Below, in pieces: positions 40,116 through 50,243 of a DNA stretch of 64,000 nt. Where the stretch lies: the NCBI GenBank assembly GCA_016630955.3, contig CM049992.1:806001-870000 (forward strand). The letters are read 5' to 3'. The notes beneath the pieces were generated by a model. It saw only the letters and a program-made list of their open reading frames with translations. It was not told the origin of the DNA and made no database searches. The translations under genes and the position numbers were made by a program. Each line of letters begins with the position of its first letter. Position 1 is the stretch's first letter. The stretch is from Didymella arachidicola. Its lineage: Eukaryota; Ascomycota; Dothideomycetes; Pleosporales; Didymellaceae.

Positions 40116-41209
40116 ATGAAGCTCTGCTACCACTTCATCCCTCCACAAATTTTGCTTATGGCTGCCGTGTTTGGCGCTTCTCTTCAGATTTCTGATCATA
40201 ACCTTCTTCTCAACGAAACAATTGATGCATCTTACTCAGAAACTGGTATGCACAGTCTACTATCAATGACCCTGGTGCTCACATAGACAGGAATCCACGA
40301 TCTCGTGCTTAACTACACTGATCTTATGTCTGGTCCAGAGCCCGCAGGTCGCTTCGCCAACGTCTCTGCTCCGGTATCTGCTTTCACTGGTCTGAGTATA
40401 AATCCCACAATTGGCAGTCACGGTTTCATTATCCGCATGGGAACGAACAAGCAGCATGTTGGCGAGCTGAATAAGCAGCGGATGTGGGATACGATCCACG
40501 ACTCCCTCATGAAGTTGTGCCCTATCGAACGAGGCCAGATTGGTTGCTACAAGGATATGCCCGGTGCTCAGGATCCCGAATCCTCCTACCCACCTAACCC
40601 TGGATATTTTACCTATTACAAGAGGGTTTCGATTGAGGGTATTCCGTACAAAGACGAAGATGGCAAATATGCCACCAACGCCAGGCTCACCATTACAATG
40701 GAAGGGATGTTCCGTGAACGAAATTTCCCTGGTCTAGCTGCGGCCACGGTAAATATTCATGCCTCACTTGTTGGTTGCATGCTGACTTCTGACAGTACGA
40801 GATCATCGCTGGGGTCTTCAAGATGGCGACTGAAACGCAACAGAACTGCTATAAGGAGCAGTTCAATGACCTCTCTCGAACCTACACACTATGCAATGTG
40901 CCAGACCAGGTCATGGTCGTGCTTCCCGCTCATAGGGGCCAGACCATCCAATCTTGGGTGAGTTTGAAGTTGGCATTCAATGGGCAGACAACATATGGCG
41001 AGTTCGACTGCCACACAACCATGACGCCGGTCATCAGATTTTGGGAGGCAAATGTCTGGCCCGACGTGGCAAAGATAATGGGTACCGTGCAGGACGACTG
41101 GAAGACACCTTGCACGCAGTGCTTCAGGGAAACGGAGGCGTTCGACGTTCACACCTGGCGCGACTACAAGTCAGGCACCTGCTCGTACCTGGATTACCCA
41201 CCGAACTGA
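40116..41209 (+). CDS. putative secreted protein, fungal, unknown function
   Basis: Three exons: 40116-40245, 40291-40748 and 40796-41209, with introns of 45 and 47 bp (GTATGC..ACAG, GTAAAT..ACAG). The product is 333 residues. The N-terminus MKLCYHFIPPQILLMAAVFG looks like a signal peptide. The body is Cys-containing and rich in Asn, Thr and Tyr, with blocks such as GFIIRMGTNKQHVGELN, NPGYFTYYKRVSIEG, EQFNDLSRTYTLC and DDWKTPCTQCFRE. I do not recognise a domain. The in-phase introns and an unbroken frame argue for a real gene. An upstream start, for example at MNPDSLLVCLLL, is possible and would also give a leader. Confidence 0.65.
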
Positions 41210-42383
41210 GTCCTTCAGGCGAGCGTAGCTCTCACACTCAAGTAATGTTAGGTAGTACACTACAGTCTGAACACTCAGTCAGGAGTTGCTAAGCGTACTT
41301 GACCTACTTCCCACCCACCTCAAGGATAGTCCGCCATCCTGTTCTGAGACTGAATTGAACTCTGGTCCGCCTTCTTGTTATGAGACTAATGGTGAATGCT
41401 GTTGAAAGTCCAAGAAGGACTCCAGAAGGTGACAGTTGAGTCTTCAAGACACACCTGGGCTTGTTGCCAGCGTATGCCTGAATGCGAAGGTACAGTTAGC
41501 GGCGGGCTTCAGTTAGTTTTCAAATTTCAGTCTGTCATAAACGAATCTAGGGCGCACAAAATGAAGGTTGTTTTCTGTGAGGCTTTGAAAGAGTGCCTCG
41601 ATCTATTCATTCATTGAACCCCAAAGCAGCGGCATCTCGTACCAGAAGAGGCTCCGACATTTTTCTAGGGGTATTGAGCTCCTGTATGATGATGTGCCAC
41701 TCTATCTAGCTAACGACCTGTTGGCCCGGCGTTTGAGACATGACTGTGACGACATTTCTATTTCCCCGAATGACGCCACCGAGTCGATTGTTCGTTACAT
41801 ATCCTGACGATCACAAGATTTACGATTTAAAGAATTTTCTTCAATATAGAGTAGCTTGCCAACAAATCGTCCAATCTTGTTTGGTTATTCTATTTGTATT
41901 TCAGTATAAAGCTCCATGTTGTTAATGATAATCGCAACTAATGTGCCCGCACGCTTTCACTTCAGATAACACTATTTCACCTCAAACCCCAAAGAATTTC
42001 GCTATTGGAAGATCTCTTATCACCGCGGAAGCTTGCTGGCGTGTTGAGCGGCGTTGTTGCGATCAGTACTTTGCTCGAGGCTGTCATGAATCGTGAATCC
42101 AAGGTTTGTACATCGGGCGTACAACGAGGTAGCTACAGAGTGTGGGTCATTGTCTGCATGGCAATGCGATTCTTTCATTTCGTACGCGTCGTACATCCCG
42201 GAACGGCGATTGATGTGGGTGCCACATTGACCCGCTGGCAGTTTCAAAGTGGAAGGTGTCCCAGACAACAACACGTAACGTACAAAGAATCCCAATTTTT
42301 TTTAAGGAATTAGCGCTAAGCTAAATTTAGTCTTAGCCTTAAAACTCTTATACAGCTGCCCCTATAGTATATATTACTAATAG
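41210..42383. other. intergenic, becoming AT-rich at its right end
   Basis: No gene recognised. From about 42290 the composition changes to AT-rich DNA, the left edge of the repeat block. Confidence 0.5.
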
Positions 42384-42385
42384 TA

Positions 42386-44233
42386 ACGTGTTTCCCCACC
42401 GAGCCGCCCACCCCCACCGAGTCGCCCGCCCTCACCAAAATCGCGACTATTACACGATTATTACGCTCGACCACAACGCTGCATAAATACAGTATCAATC
42501 TCAAATTAATCCTTAGAAGCGTCGCTATCGACTGAATCTACTATTTCTGCAGTGCAGGTGCGCGCGTTGTGGCCAGTCTTGCCACAACGCCCGCAGTGCC
42601 TCTCTTTGCGCACCCTCTTCGCTGGCGGTTCTGCTGCCTCCTGGCCGCCACCGTCCTTCTCAGCTATCAAATCCTGTACGTCACCCACTGTAAGACTCTC
42701 CTCTGTCCGAATATACTTTCTCTTGCGACTGCGCTGCTCTGTTAAGGCGTCAATTGACTTCCGAAGCCCTGCCAGTTCCCTAGCTTGTAATAGTGAATTG
42801 TGGCCTATTACAGCCATGCCTTTTGTGAGCGAGTCAACTGCTTGCAGAAGAGGAGAGATAGGAGACTCTCTGTGCCTTTGTATGCGCTCACGAACTAGCG
42901 TAGACTGCGCCTCCATCTCTTTTATTGTGGCTGGCGTTTTGGACTCCCAAGGGGTGTCCTCTGGTAGTGGAGGTGTTGGTGTACGAAGCACCACATCAAG
43001 CTTTGATAACACCCGCTCTGGGTCGTGAGGTACTAAACCAGCGCCTCTAAAGCTTGCTAGGATATTTTCCTTTGTAATTGCCTTGTTAAAAGCAATGTGA
43101 AAGGCTGGTAGAAAGGTCTCTTTCTTAACTTGAGTGACAGAGTACCTTGCCCAGCTGTCGATCTCAGCGTAGTACGCCCGCTTCAAGGGGGCAAAACAGC
43201 CCACGTCAAGCGGCTGTAATAGGTGCGACGAGTGTGGGGGCATACACAGGGTGATAATCTTGTGTTCTGCGCAATATTGGTGAAATGCAGCAGAGCTGTG
43301 GCTCTCATGGCCGTCCACAATTAGTAGACGGTACACACCCACAGTACGCTCCTTTGTATGCGCGTCAAAGTGCTTCAGCCACTTTAGACCAAGCTCATTT
43401 GTTGTCCAGCCGTTAGAGCTAGTCTCAATTACCCAGTCGCGAGGCAGGCCTGGGTACCAGCTTGATATAAGGACCTTACCACCAAAGATAATGAAGGGTG
43501 GGATAGCCCAGCCAGCAGCGCAGATGCCCTGGATGATTGTGACCCAGTCACGGTTGCCTGGCTGTATCTTCTTTGGATTGGTTCGCTTCTCAGAGCCTGT
43601 AAAGACCATCTGAGCGTTAATTATGCCCATCATGAACCCAGACTCATCAAAGTTATGTGTGTCTTCAGCAAGGATGCCGTACTTCTCCTTTGTTGTCCTT
43701 ACTAGCTCGAACCAGGGCGTTATAACGCGTGGGTCTTCGTTTAGGGCTCGCTGACGATCGTATGGACGGCTGCGTCGAAGCTTGACTTCCTTGGTACGCG
43801 TTCTGAACCTGTCTACCCAGTGCTTGCCAACAGGTCCTTCACCGCGCGCAGCAAGGAGATCATTCGCCATTTCTTCCACCATAGCCCTTGTAGCGCCTAT
43901 TCCTCGTGCGTCTAGGTCAAGTATACGCGCGACTATTACATCCTCCTCTAGCTTTTTTAGCTTCTTCGAGTTAGGCTCAGTATCGCGTCGTGAAGGCTTT
44001 CCAGCGCGTCGGTCTCTTAGCGTTGTTCGGGGGACAGCAAAGGCCCTAGACGCGTGCCTAGTACTGTCGGGTTCAGCGGCTTTTGTAGCCTGGATAGCAA
44101 GGTATAGTGTACCTTCGTTATAGGTCGATTGCGCGTCGCGTTGTGGCGGCATAGTAATAGTTGTTGTAATAGTCGCGATTTTGGTGAGGGCGGGCGACTC
44201 GGTGGGGGTGGGCGGCTCGGTGGGGAAACACGT
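42386..44233 (-). mobile_element. pogo/Fot1-like DNA transposon, apparently intact (family 3)
   Basis: 1,848 bp with perfect 69-bp inverted repeats (42386-42454 and 44165-44233) starting ACGTGTTTCCCCACCGAG, flanked by TA on both sides. One full transposase frame fills the interior. Confidence 0.93.
42506..44152 (-). CDS. pogo/Fot1-like transposase with CCHC zinc knuckle, 548 aa
   Basis: The psq-type helix-turn-helix (HASRAFAVPRTTLRDRRAGK) near residue 35 is followed by a CENP-B-like domain (RGIGATRAMVEEMANDLLAA). The DDE core shows HNFDESGFMMGI near 165, LLIVDGHESHSS near 270 and SSHLLQPLDVGCFAPLK near 300. The C-terminus carries a retroviral-type knuckle, C-GRC-GKTG-H-NART-C (CX2CX4HX4C), near residue 520. 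The frame has no stops. GC content is far above that of the surrounding AT-rich DNA, so it inserted after that DNA decayed. Confidence 0.93.
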   Translation of the reverse strand: MPPQRDAQSTYNEGTLYLAIQATKAAEPDSTRHASRAFAVPRTTLRDRRAGKPSRRDTEPNSKKLKKLEEDVIVARILDLDARGIGATRAMVEEMANDLLAARGEGPVGKHWVDRFRTRTKEVKLRRSRPYDRQRALNEDPRVITPWFELVRTTKEKYGILAEDTHNFDESGFMMGIINAQMVFTGSEKRTNPKKIQPGNRDWVTIIQGICAAGWAIPPFIIFGGKVLISSWYPGLPRDWVIETSSNGWTTNELGLKWLKHFDAHTKERTVGVYRLLIVDGHESHSSAAFHQYCAEHKIITLCMPPHSSHLLQPLDVGCFAPLKRAYYAEIDSWARYSVTQVKKETFLPAFHIAFNKAITKENILASFRGAGLVPHDPERVLSKLDVVLRTPTPPLPEDTPWESKTPATIKEMEAQSTLVRERIQRHRESPISPLLQAVDSLTKGMAVIGHNSLLQARELAGLRKSIDALTEQRSRKRKYIRTEESLTVGDVQDLIAEKDGGGQEAAEPPAKRVRKERHCGRCGKTGHNARTCTAEIVDSVDSDASKD

Positions 44234-44460
44234 TATAGTTAAAAAAAATTAAAATAGTATAAAATTTTTAGCCTTTTATTAAAGTATATATAAAATAATA
44301 CTTTTTTTTTCTTTAAGTTTTAAAATAACTTACCTTTATTTAGTTTTATACTATAAATATTAGGCTTAAGCTTTTAATTTCTTAATATATAGAAAATAGA
44401 TAGTATATAGATAGAATATTCTAAAAATTAGTATATAAGTAAAATAAAGTATTTAGTTTA

Positions 44461-46294
44461 ACGCCAACCACCACCGGATGGCGCACCCCACCGGAATGGC
44501 GCACCCTGTAGCAAATTTATCTTTACACCTCAATATTTCAGCACCACAACAAGAAATTTAAACGTACAATAGCTTAAATTAATCCTCTATCTCTATTACA
44601 TCTTGCTGGCAAGTGCGCTTATTATGCCCTATCCTGCCGCATGTTGTACAGCACCGTTTAACTTTACTACTGCTACCTACCTGCGCACCTTCTCCCTTAG
44701 TCTCAGCCTTAGCGTCTTTCTCCTTTAGTATTTCCTCTGCCTCTGCCTGCGAGAGAGTCCCGCCTTCCTGAATCCGCTTCTTTTTACGCCTCTTACGCTC
44801 AGAAGCAGCCTTGTTTGCCTGTTCAAGCTGGGCTATCCTTGCCTCAAGTAGCGTGTGCGAATAGTCCCTCTTTGCAGACCCCCTTTTAACCTGTAGGACC
44901 ATCTCAATAATTGAGTCAGGAGAGGAACTCCTATGTTCTCTTATCCTCTTAATAATAAGAGTTGTTTGGCTATCAATTTCAATCGCGTTGGTTGGTGTTT
45001 TAGGTTGCCAGTTGGTAGGCCCAGGCAGAGGCGGTGTTGGCGTACGAGGCTTAACTTCAAGCCTTGACAGCACCGCCTCTGGGTCAAGTGGGACCAAGCC
45101 AGTTGCTCTAAAGCTTGATAAGATGTTGCTCTTTGAGATTGCCTTGTTGTATACTGGTTGAAACGTTGCTAAGAAGGCCTTTTTGTCCACGTGGGTAATG
45201 TAACTGTCTGCCAAGCTTTTGATCTCCTTCTTGTACGCCTGCTTCAGCGGGGCAAAGCACCCAACGTCAAGTGGCTGCAGGATGTGAGAGGCGTGCGGAG
45301 GCATACAGAGGGCAATAATCTTGCTTTCCTCGCAGAGATTCTGGAATTCGAGCGACTTGTGACTCTCGTGGCCATCGATAATCAGCAGCCGATGGCTACC
45401 TACAGTAGCAGCCTCTGTGTGCTGGATAAAGTGCTTTAGCCAGGCAAGGCCAAGCTCATTAGTAGTCCAGCCATTCTTGCTAACCCCAATCCTCCAATCT
45501 TTTGGGTTGTTAACGTACCAGGCCTTGTCGTGGTGCTTTGCTTTGAGGATGAAGAAGGGTGGGACAGACCAGCCCATCGCGTTGATACAAGCAATCAAAG
45601 TTATCCACTCACGATCGCCAGGCTGAAGGCTGAGTGGTGCACGACGTCTCTCAGACGCAGTCACTACCTTAACTGACCCTCCAACGCCTATCTGGAAGCC
45701 AGTCTCGTCAAAGTTGTAGGTATCTTGGTCCAGGATGCCGTACTTGGCTTTAACGTTGCGTATAAGGTCGAACCAGGGACTGATAATTGCTGTATCGCTG
45801 CACAGAACTCTCCGGTAATCTCTCAGTCTAGAAACCTGAGACCTAACCTCAGGTTTCCGCTGGATAAACCTGTAGGTCCAGTTTTCTCCAACCTTGCCCC
45901 CATCGCGAGCAGCCAACAGTTGATCAGCCATCTCTCGCACATAAGTAAGCGTAGGAGCAAATCCTCGCGCGTCAAGCTTTCTTATATGTTGAACAAGCAC
46001 CTCCTCTTCTTGCTTTGTAAGCCGAGAGCAATTGGGGTAGATAACGCGTTGAGAAGCTGGTTTGGCGCGTTGCCTTCGAAGAGTACTTTCAGGCACGTTG
46101 TAGACAGCAGCAGCGCGTCGCTGGCTTAGGTTCGCATTAGAATTAATAGCTCTAATAGCAAGCTTAATTCTATCTTCACGAGAAAGTAATTCAAGATCAA
46201 TTTGTTGCGACATCGTTGGTGGTGGTCAAAAGAGGTGTGGTCTTGGCAAGGTGCGCCATTCCGGTGGGGTGCGCCATCCGGTGGTAGTTGGCGT
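44461..46294 (-). mobile_element. pogo/Fot1-like DNA transposon, apparently intact (family 4)
   Basis: 1,834 bp with 45-bp inverted repeats (44461-44505 and 46250-46294, one mismatch) starting ACGCCAAC and containing CACCGGATGGCGCACC, flanked by TA at both ends. Confidence 0.92.
44579..46213 (-). CDS. pogo/Fot1-like transposase with CCHC zinc knuckle, 544 aa
   Basis: Same architecture as the 42.5-kb transposase but clearly a different family. It has a helix-turn-helix (QRRAAAVYNVPESTLRRQRA), a CENP-B-like region (RGFAPTLTYVREMADQLLAA), and a DDE core with YNFDETGFQIGV, LLIIDGHESHKS and ASHILQPLDVGCFAPLK. A coiled region (LEQANKAASERKRRKKKR) and a C-terminal knuckle CTTCGRIGHNKRTC follow. There are no internal stops. 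It lies 227 bp from the preceding element with AT-rich DNA between them. Confidence 0.93.
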   Translation of the reverse strand: MSQQIDLELLSREDRIKLAIRAINSNANLSQRRAAAVYNVPESTLRRQRAKPASQRVIYPNCSRLTKQEEEVLVQHIRKLDARGFAPTLTYVREMADQLLAARDGGKVGENWTYRFIQRKPEVRSQVSRLRDYRRVLCSDTAIISPWFDLIRNVKAKYGILDQDTYNFDETGFQIGVGGSVKVVTASERRRAPLSLQPGDREWITLIACINAMGWSVPPFFILKAKHHDKAWYVNNPKDWRIGVSKNGWTTNELGLAWLKHFIQHTEAATVGSHRLLIIDGHESHKSLEFQNLCEESKIIALCMPPHASHILQPLDVGCFAPLKQAYKKEIKSLADSYITHVDKKAFLATFQPVYNKAISKSNILSSFRATGLVPLDPEAVLSRLEVKPRTPTPPLPGPTNWQPKTPTNAIEIDSQTTLIIKRIREHRSSSPDSIIEMVLQVKRGSAKRDYSHTLLEARIAQLEQANKAASERKRRKKKRIQEGGTLSQAEAEEILKEKDAKAETKGEGAQVGSSSKVKRCCTTCGRIGHNKRTCQQDVIEIED

Positions 46295-46704
46295 TACTAT
46301 TATATTTGAAAAAGTAATTATTTTCTATTATATAAGCTATTATATAAAGATTAAAAAGTTTAAACTTGATAAAATCTAGTATAATAGTTTAATCTAAAGC
46401 TAGTAAAGAATATATACTTTTTAACTATCTATACTAAGAAGTAAGTATAAAATAACTAGATAACTAGTTTTCTAGATATATAATTAATATATAGGCTAAA
46501 GAAAGCTTTAAGCTTTTATAAAAGTTTAGCTAAATTTAGCTTAGTTTTTTTAACTTTATTTAGTTTTAGATACTTATAGATTTATATCTAATTTAAAAGC
46601 TATTAGCTCTAGAGGTTCTAATAGTCTATAAAGCTAGTATACTAGGTATAGAAAAAGAATATAGCTTTATATTTATAGTTTTAAGTTTTTTAGTAAATAG
46701 TATA

Positions 46705-47138
46705 ATATACCTTATAGGCAAGCGGCGTATATAGGTAAGTAGCGTACCTAGTTTTACTAGAAAAAACTAAACATCTAGATACTAATAACTCTAGAACTTT
46801 TCTATAGAATCTTTTAAAAATTAAATTTATATCTTTTATCTAGGTATACTTTAAGCCTTATAAGTAACTAAGCTCTAGCTCTTCTAGATCTAGAGATATA
46901 GAAAAGTAAGTCTAGATAATCTTTATATTTTATATTTTCCTTAATAGCTAGTCTTCTACTTTAGCTATAGCTTCTAGATTATAGAAAAAGCTTCTTTATA
47001 TACTTACAGCTCTACTAAAAGAAATTTAGAATTTAATACCTAGGATTAGAGAACTTATTTAGAAGTAAAATTAGAGATTTAACTAGTAAAACTAGGTACG
47101 CTACTTACCTATATACGCTATATACTTATAAGGTATAT
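46705..47138. mobile_element. decayed 434-bp MITE (copy 1)
   Basis: An inverted repeat of ~60 bp: ATATACCTTATAGG at the left, then TATATAGGTAAGTAGCGTAC and CTAGTTTTACTA, mirrored at 47085-47138. TA flanks both ends. It has no ORF and is AT-rich, consistent with RIP-like decay. Confidence 0.65.
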
Positions 47139-47164
47139 TATAGTTTATAAATAGATACTATATA

Positions 47165-48060
47165 ACATACCTTATAGGCAAGCAAGCTAACAAGCAAGCG
47201 AGCTACTAGAATTAACTAGGGAAAATTAAAGATATAGGGGTCTATATCTCTAGATCTACTAGGTAAAATCTTCTAAAAGTTTTATAGCTAGGTAATATAT
47301 ATATAGAGATTAATATCTTAAAATTTTAGAGGACTAGGCCTAATAGAGCAGAAGTTTTTTTATTTTACTTAAGGATTTTAGCGTACTTTTTAAAAACCTT
47401 AATAACTATTTCCCTTTTAGGCCTAGCTACTTTAAATTCTAAAATACACATGTTTATATAGGTGCAGCCTAGTTATAAAATTTTTAGAAGATTCTATTAA
47501 GTAGATCTAGATATATAGACCCCTGCATTTTAGATTTTCCTTAGTTAATTTTAGTAGCTCGCTGTTGAAGTCGTACTTTAAGCAAAGCTCGTAAGCACTA
47601 ATTCTATTGGTTCTCGGGGATGAGTACGGTGACAGGAAGCCGAAAGGGTTGGTTGCAATAAGGTGTACAGATACGATCTGTCAGTCTTGAGAGCAGGGTA
47701 ACGATGAGTAGTACAGAGTAGACTGTCTAGCTCGAAGGTTGGGTTTGAGATCCAAAGACAAACTTGATAACTTAGGTTGAACACGAACCGTAAGGGTTGT
47801 GTTCCTACATACTATATACTTAAGGAGTGTAAGGGTGTTATGCGCGATGCTCTGTCGCTCTGTGTGTTCTCTCGAGATCAGGAGAGCAAGGAGAGCAACG
47901 CTGCTTTCTTGTTCTCATGCCAAGGAGAGGTCGGAGAGAGCACCTCTTGTTGTGCTCTCTCGTGTTTACTCGCTTGGTGAGAGCGACCCCGGTTGCCCCG
48001 CGAGTTAAAGTGGGGCTAGGCTGCAACGGACCGTAACACTCGCTTGCCTATAAGGTACGT
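47165..48060. mobile_element. decayed MITE (copy 2) with a solo LTR in its right arm
   Basis: The left arm ACATACCTTATAGGCAAGC.. continues ~130 bp and is matched by an inverted right arm ending at 48060 (complement ACGTACCTTATAGGCAAGCG), with TA at both sides. The right arm is interrupted at GCTCGC by the 476-bp LTR. Without the LTR and its extra duplication copy the element is about 415 bp. Confidence 0.7.
47563..48038. repeat. solo LTR, 476 bp, with 5-bp target duplication
   Basis: Starts TGTTGAAG and ends CCGTAACA (TG..CA). It is flanked by CTCGC at 47558-47562 and 48039-48043. It has normal base composition within AT-rich DNA. It is not related by eye to the copia LTR in this window. Orientation is unknown because no internal region remains. 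Confidence 0.82.
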
Positions 48061-48956
48061 TATACTAAGACTATCTAACTATATATTATATACTTTTTAC
48101 CTAAAGATTTATAGTATAGGTTCTATTAAAAGCTAAAAGTATAAGCTATATCTAGGTCTCTTTTAATATATTAATATTAAGTTATTATTAGAATATTAGT
48201 ATAAGAAAAGTATTTTAGTAGAGGTTTAGTTAAAATAAGTAACTTATCTATATAGTATATTATAAAAAAAGGTTAAAGTTATAGTATTAATATAGAATAA
48301 GATAGTTATAAAGTATATAGATTAATAGAGGTATAATACTATTTCTATTATATACTAATATAATACTTTTTTAACCTAGTATATTGTATAATTTAATAAT
48401 AATTTAATTATATAAAACTAGAAAAGTATTAAATTAGCGTCTAATATCTCCTATTTAATATTTAAATAGCATAGCTAGTTGTTGTAACCTAATATTAAAC
48501 TAGAAGGTTACAGAAGGATGTACGCAAGCTATGGCCAATCTAGAAGATCCGACAATTAGAGTGGAGATCCTGAGCCTTCCTCTTACGGCGCCTTCCGAGG
48601 AATAATATCAATAAGCAGCTTCCGTGCTTCATGGATGCCGATCCTTGAGTCGCACTAGTACAGAGCATACGCTAACCCAAGACTGTATTTCCTAGTCTTG
48701 GGTGTCAAGCCGTTACGTATATAGGGCTACTTCGCCACACCTATGCCGAGAGCGTACCGGATGTCCGTTGCAGCATTCAGATTAGATAGATTGGATTCAA
48801 ATGTGAATCTGGCGATCATGGGCAGGATGTACGACGAAGGATTAAAGACCCAACGTTATATCAGTCCTTGTGTCGTCTATTGACAGAGATCAAGCCCCAA
48901 CAATACTATCGAATCCTTTAGCATCGCTCACGATCCCGCACTGACAACTCCAGAGC
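48061..48956. other. AT-rich tail and promoter side of the cupin gene
   Basis: AT-rich until about 48480, then normal composition. No gene recognised. Confidence 0.5.
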
Positions 48957-50128
48957 ATGCTTCTCTTTGCTGTTACATTCCTCATAGGCTTGGCCGCAAG
49001 CCTCCCTTCGAGCTCATACGCCCATGCAACACGAGCAGCCGGCGATCTAATCGTTACAAAAGTGCCCGACTATGTCCGTCCATACATCGTACGCGCATAC
49101 ACATTGGATGGGTACCGGGTTGGGTCACAGATATACCGTTTCCCGGTCACTGGTCCTTCTTCGAACTATGCCTTTACACTGATCAGCACTGCTGCCCCAG
49201 CTAGCACCAGTCTCGGTGTCCTACCTCATGTAAATTATTGCCATATCTGACATGATGAACTTCACACTAACAACCCAAGACCCATGCCATTCATTACGAG
49301 AACTTCTACTGTCTCAAAGGTCGTTACGCTCTTTGGACGAGCAAGGATAATGTCACGTCAGGAAGGATTCTTACACCCGGTGACTACGGCGCCGTTCCTC
49401 ACGACACAACCCACACCTTCCAGATCCTCGATCCGTTCGTCGAGCTTGTAGGCGTCATTCAGCCTGGTGGCTTCGAGGACCTATTTTACTTCACCGCGAA
49501 TGCCAACTACAGCTCAACCACCCACTCGCCCTTCCCACAAGGAAATTTCTCAGACACGGGCGGCGACGCCAGTCTGATCACCACTCTCCAGAGCTATGAC
49601 ATCTATGCACAGCTGACATTTAGTCCGCCGATGGACTTCGGTGCAAATGGTGCCACGGAAGAAGGCGCCATCTGGCATGATGGATCCAATGAACTGGGTA
49701 AAGATGCTCATACACCATTCTACGTTGCCAAAGGATATGGACCCAAGTATCTCGCTGGTGACAAGGACTCTTCGTATGCCATCGTTGAGCCTTTCGTCAC
49801 TAGCCAACAGTCTGACGGCAACTTCACCGAAGGCACAATTACATTATCGAAGCCGGTCGTTGGTGCAAAGCCTGCTACATACTTGCTGCCAGGTCACACT
49901 GCGCTTGAAGTCGTCGATGGTCTTGTGAGCGTCAATGTCGGAGGCTTCGAGGGTACCACAACGCTGTCGGTTGGCGACGTGGTCTTCATTCCGGCCAACA
50001 CGACATTCAGCTTCTGGGGCGAGTCTATGTACTCGAAGGTTCTATATGTCGGTGCTGGAGATGATACGGTTGATGGTAGGATTAGGAAGTATGCCACGAA
50101 GTGGGACTCGGTTACATGGCCGCAGTGA
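48957..50128 (+). CDS. secreted bicupin, quercetin 2,3-dioxygenase-like
   Basis: Two exons, 48957-49229 and 49280-50128, with a 50-bp intron (GTAAAT..CCCAAG, ACTAAC branch). The product is 373 residues. The signal peptide is MLLFAVTFLIGLAASLP. The intron splits the metal site and splicing restores it: His91, His93 and Glu98 (H-x-H-x4-E, in PHTHAIHYENFYCLKGR), with the fourth ligand His136 in VPHDTTHTFQ. This is the quercetinase arrangement. The second cupin near residues 290-340 (LLPGHTALEVVDG, VGDVVFIPANTTFSFWG) lacks the metal ligands. Family role: extracellular oxidative cleavage of flavonols with release of CO, using a Cu or other divalent metal. The actual substrate is inference. Confidence 0.88.
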
Positions 50129-50243
50129 GTTGTGAGACGACGTGGAGTCGACCGCGCCGGTTGCTGTAATGTTAAGCATTGCATCCTGCTTACTTGGGGC
50201 CTGTTTACTTCCGCCGATTTCTGATTTCTGATTTTTGAATATA

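Larger units (their letters stand above)
44236..48480. other. AT-rich, RIP-like block hosting intact pogo elements, MITEs and a solo LTR
   Basis: Outside the inserted elements the sequence is very AT-rich, full of TA, and has no coding capacity. The same composition also flanks 42290-42385. This is the expected look of repeats mutated by repeat-induced C-to-T change in Pezizomycotina; the mechanism is inferred from composition only. Confidence 0.75.
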
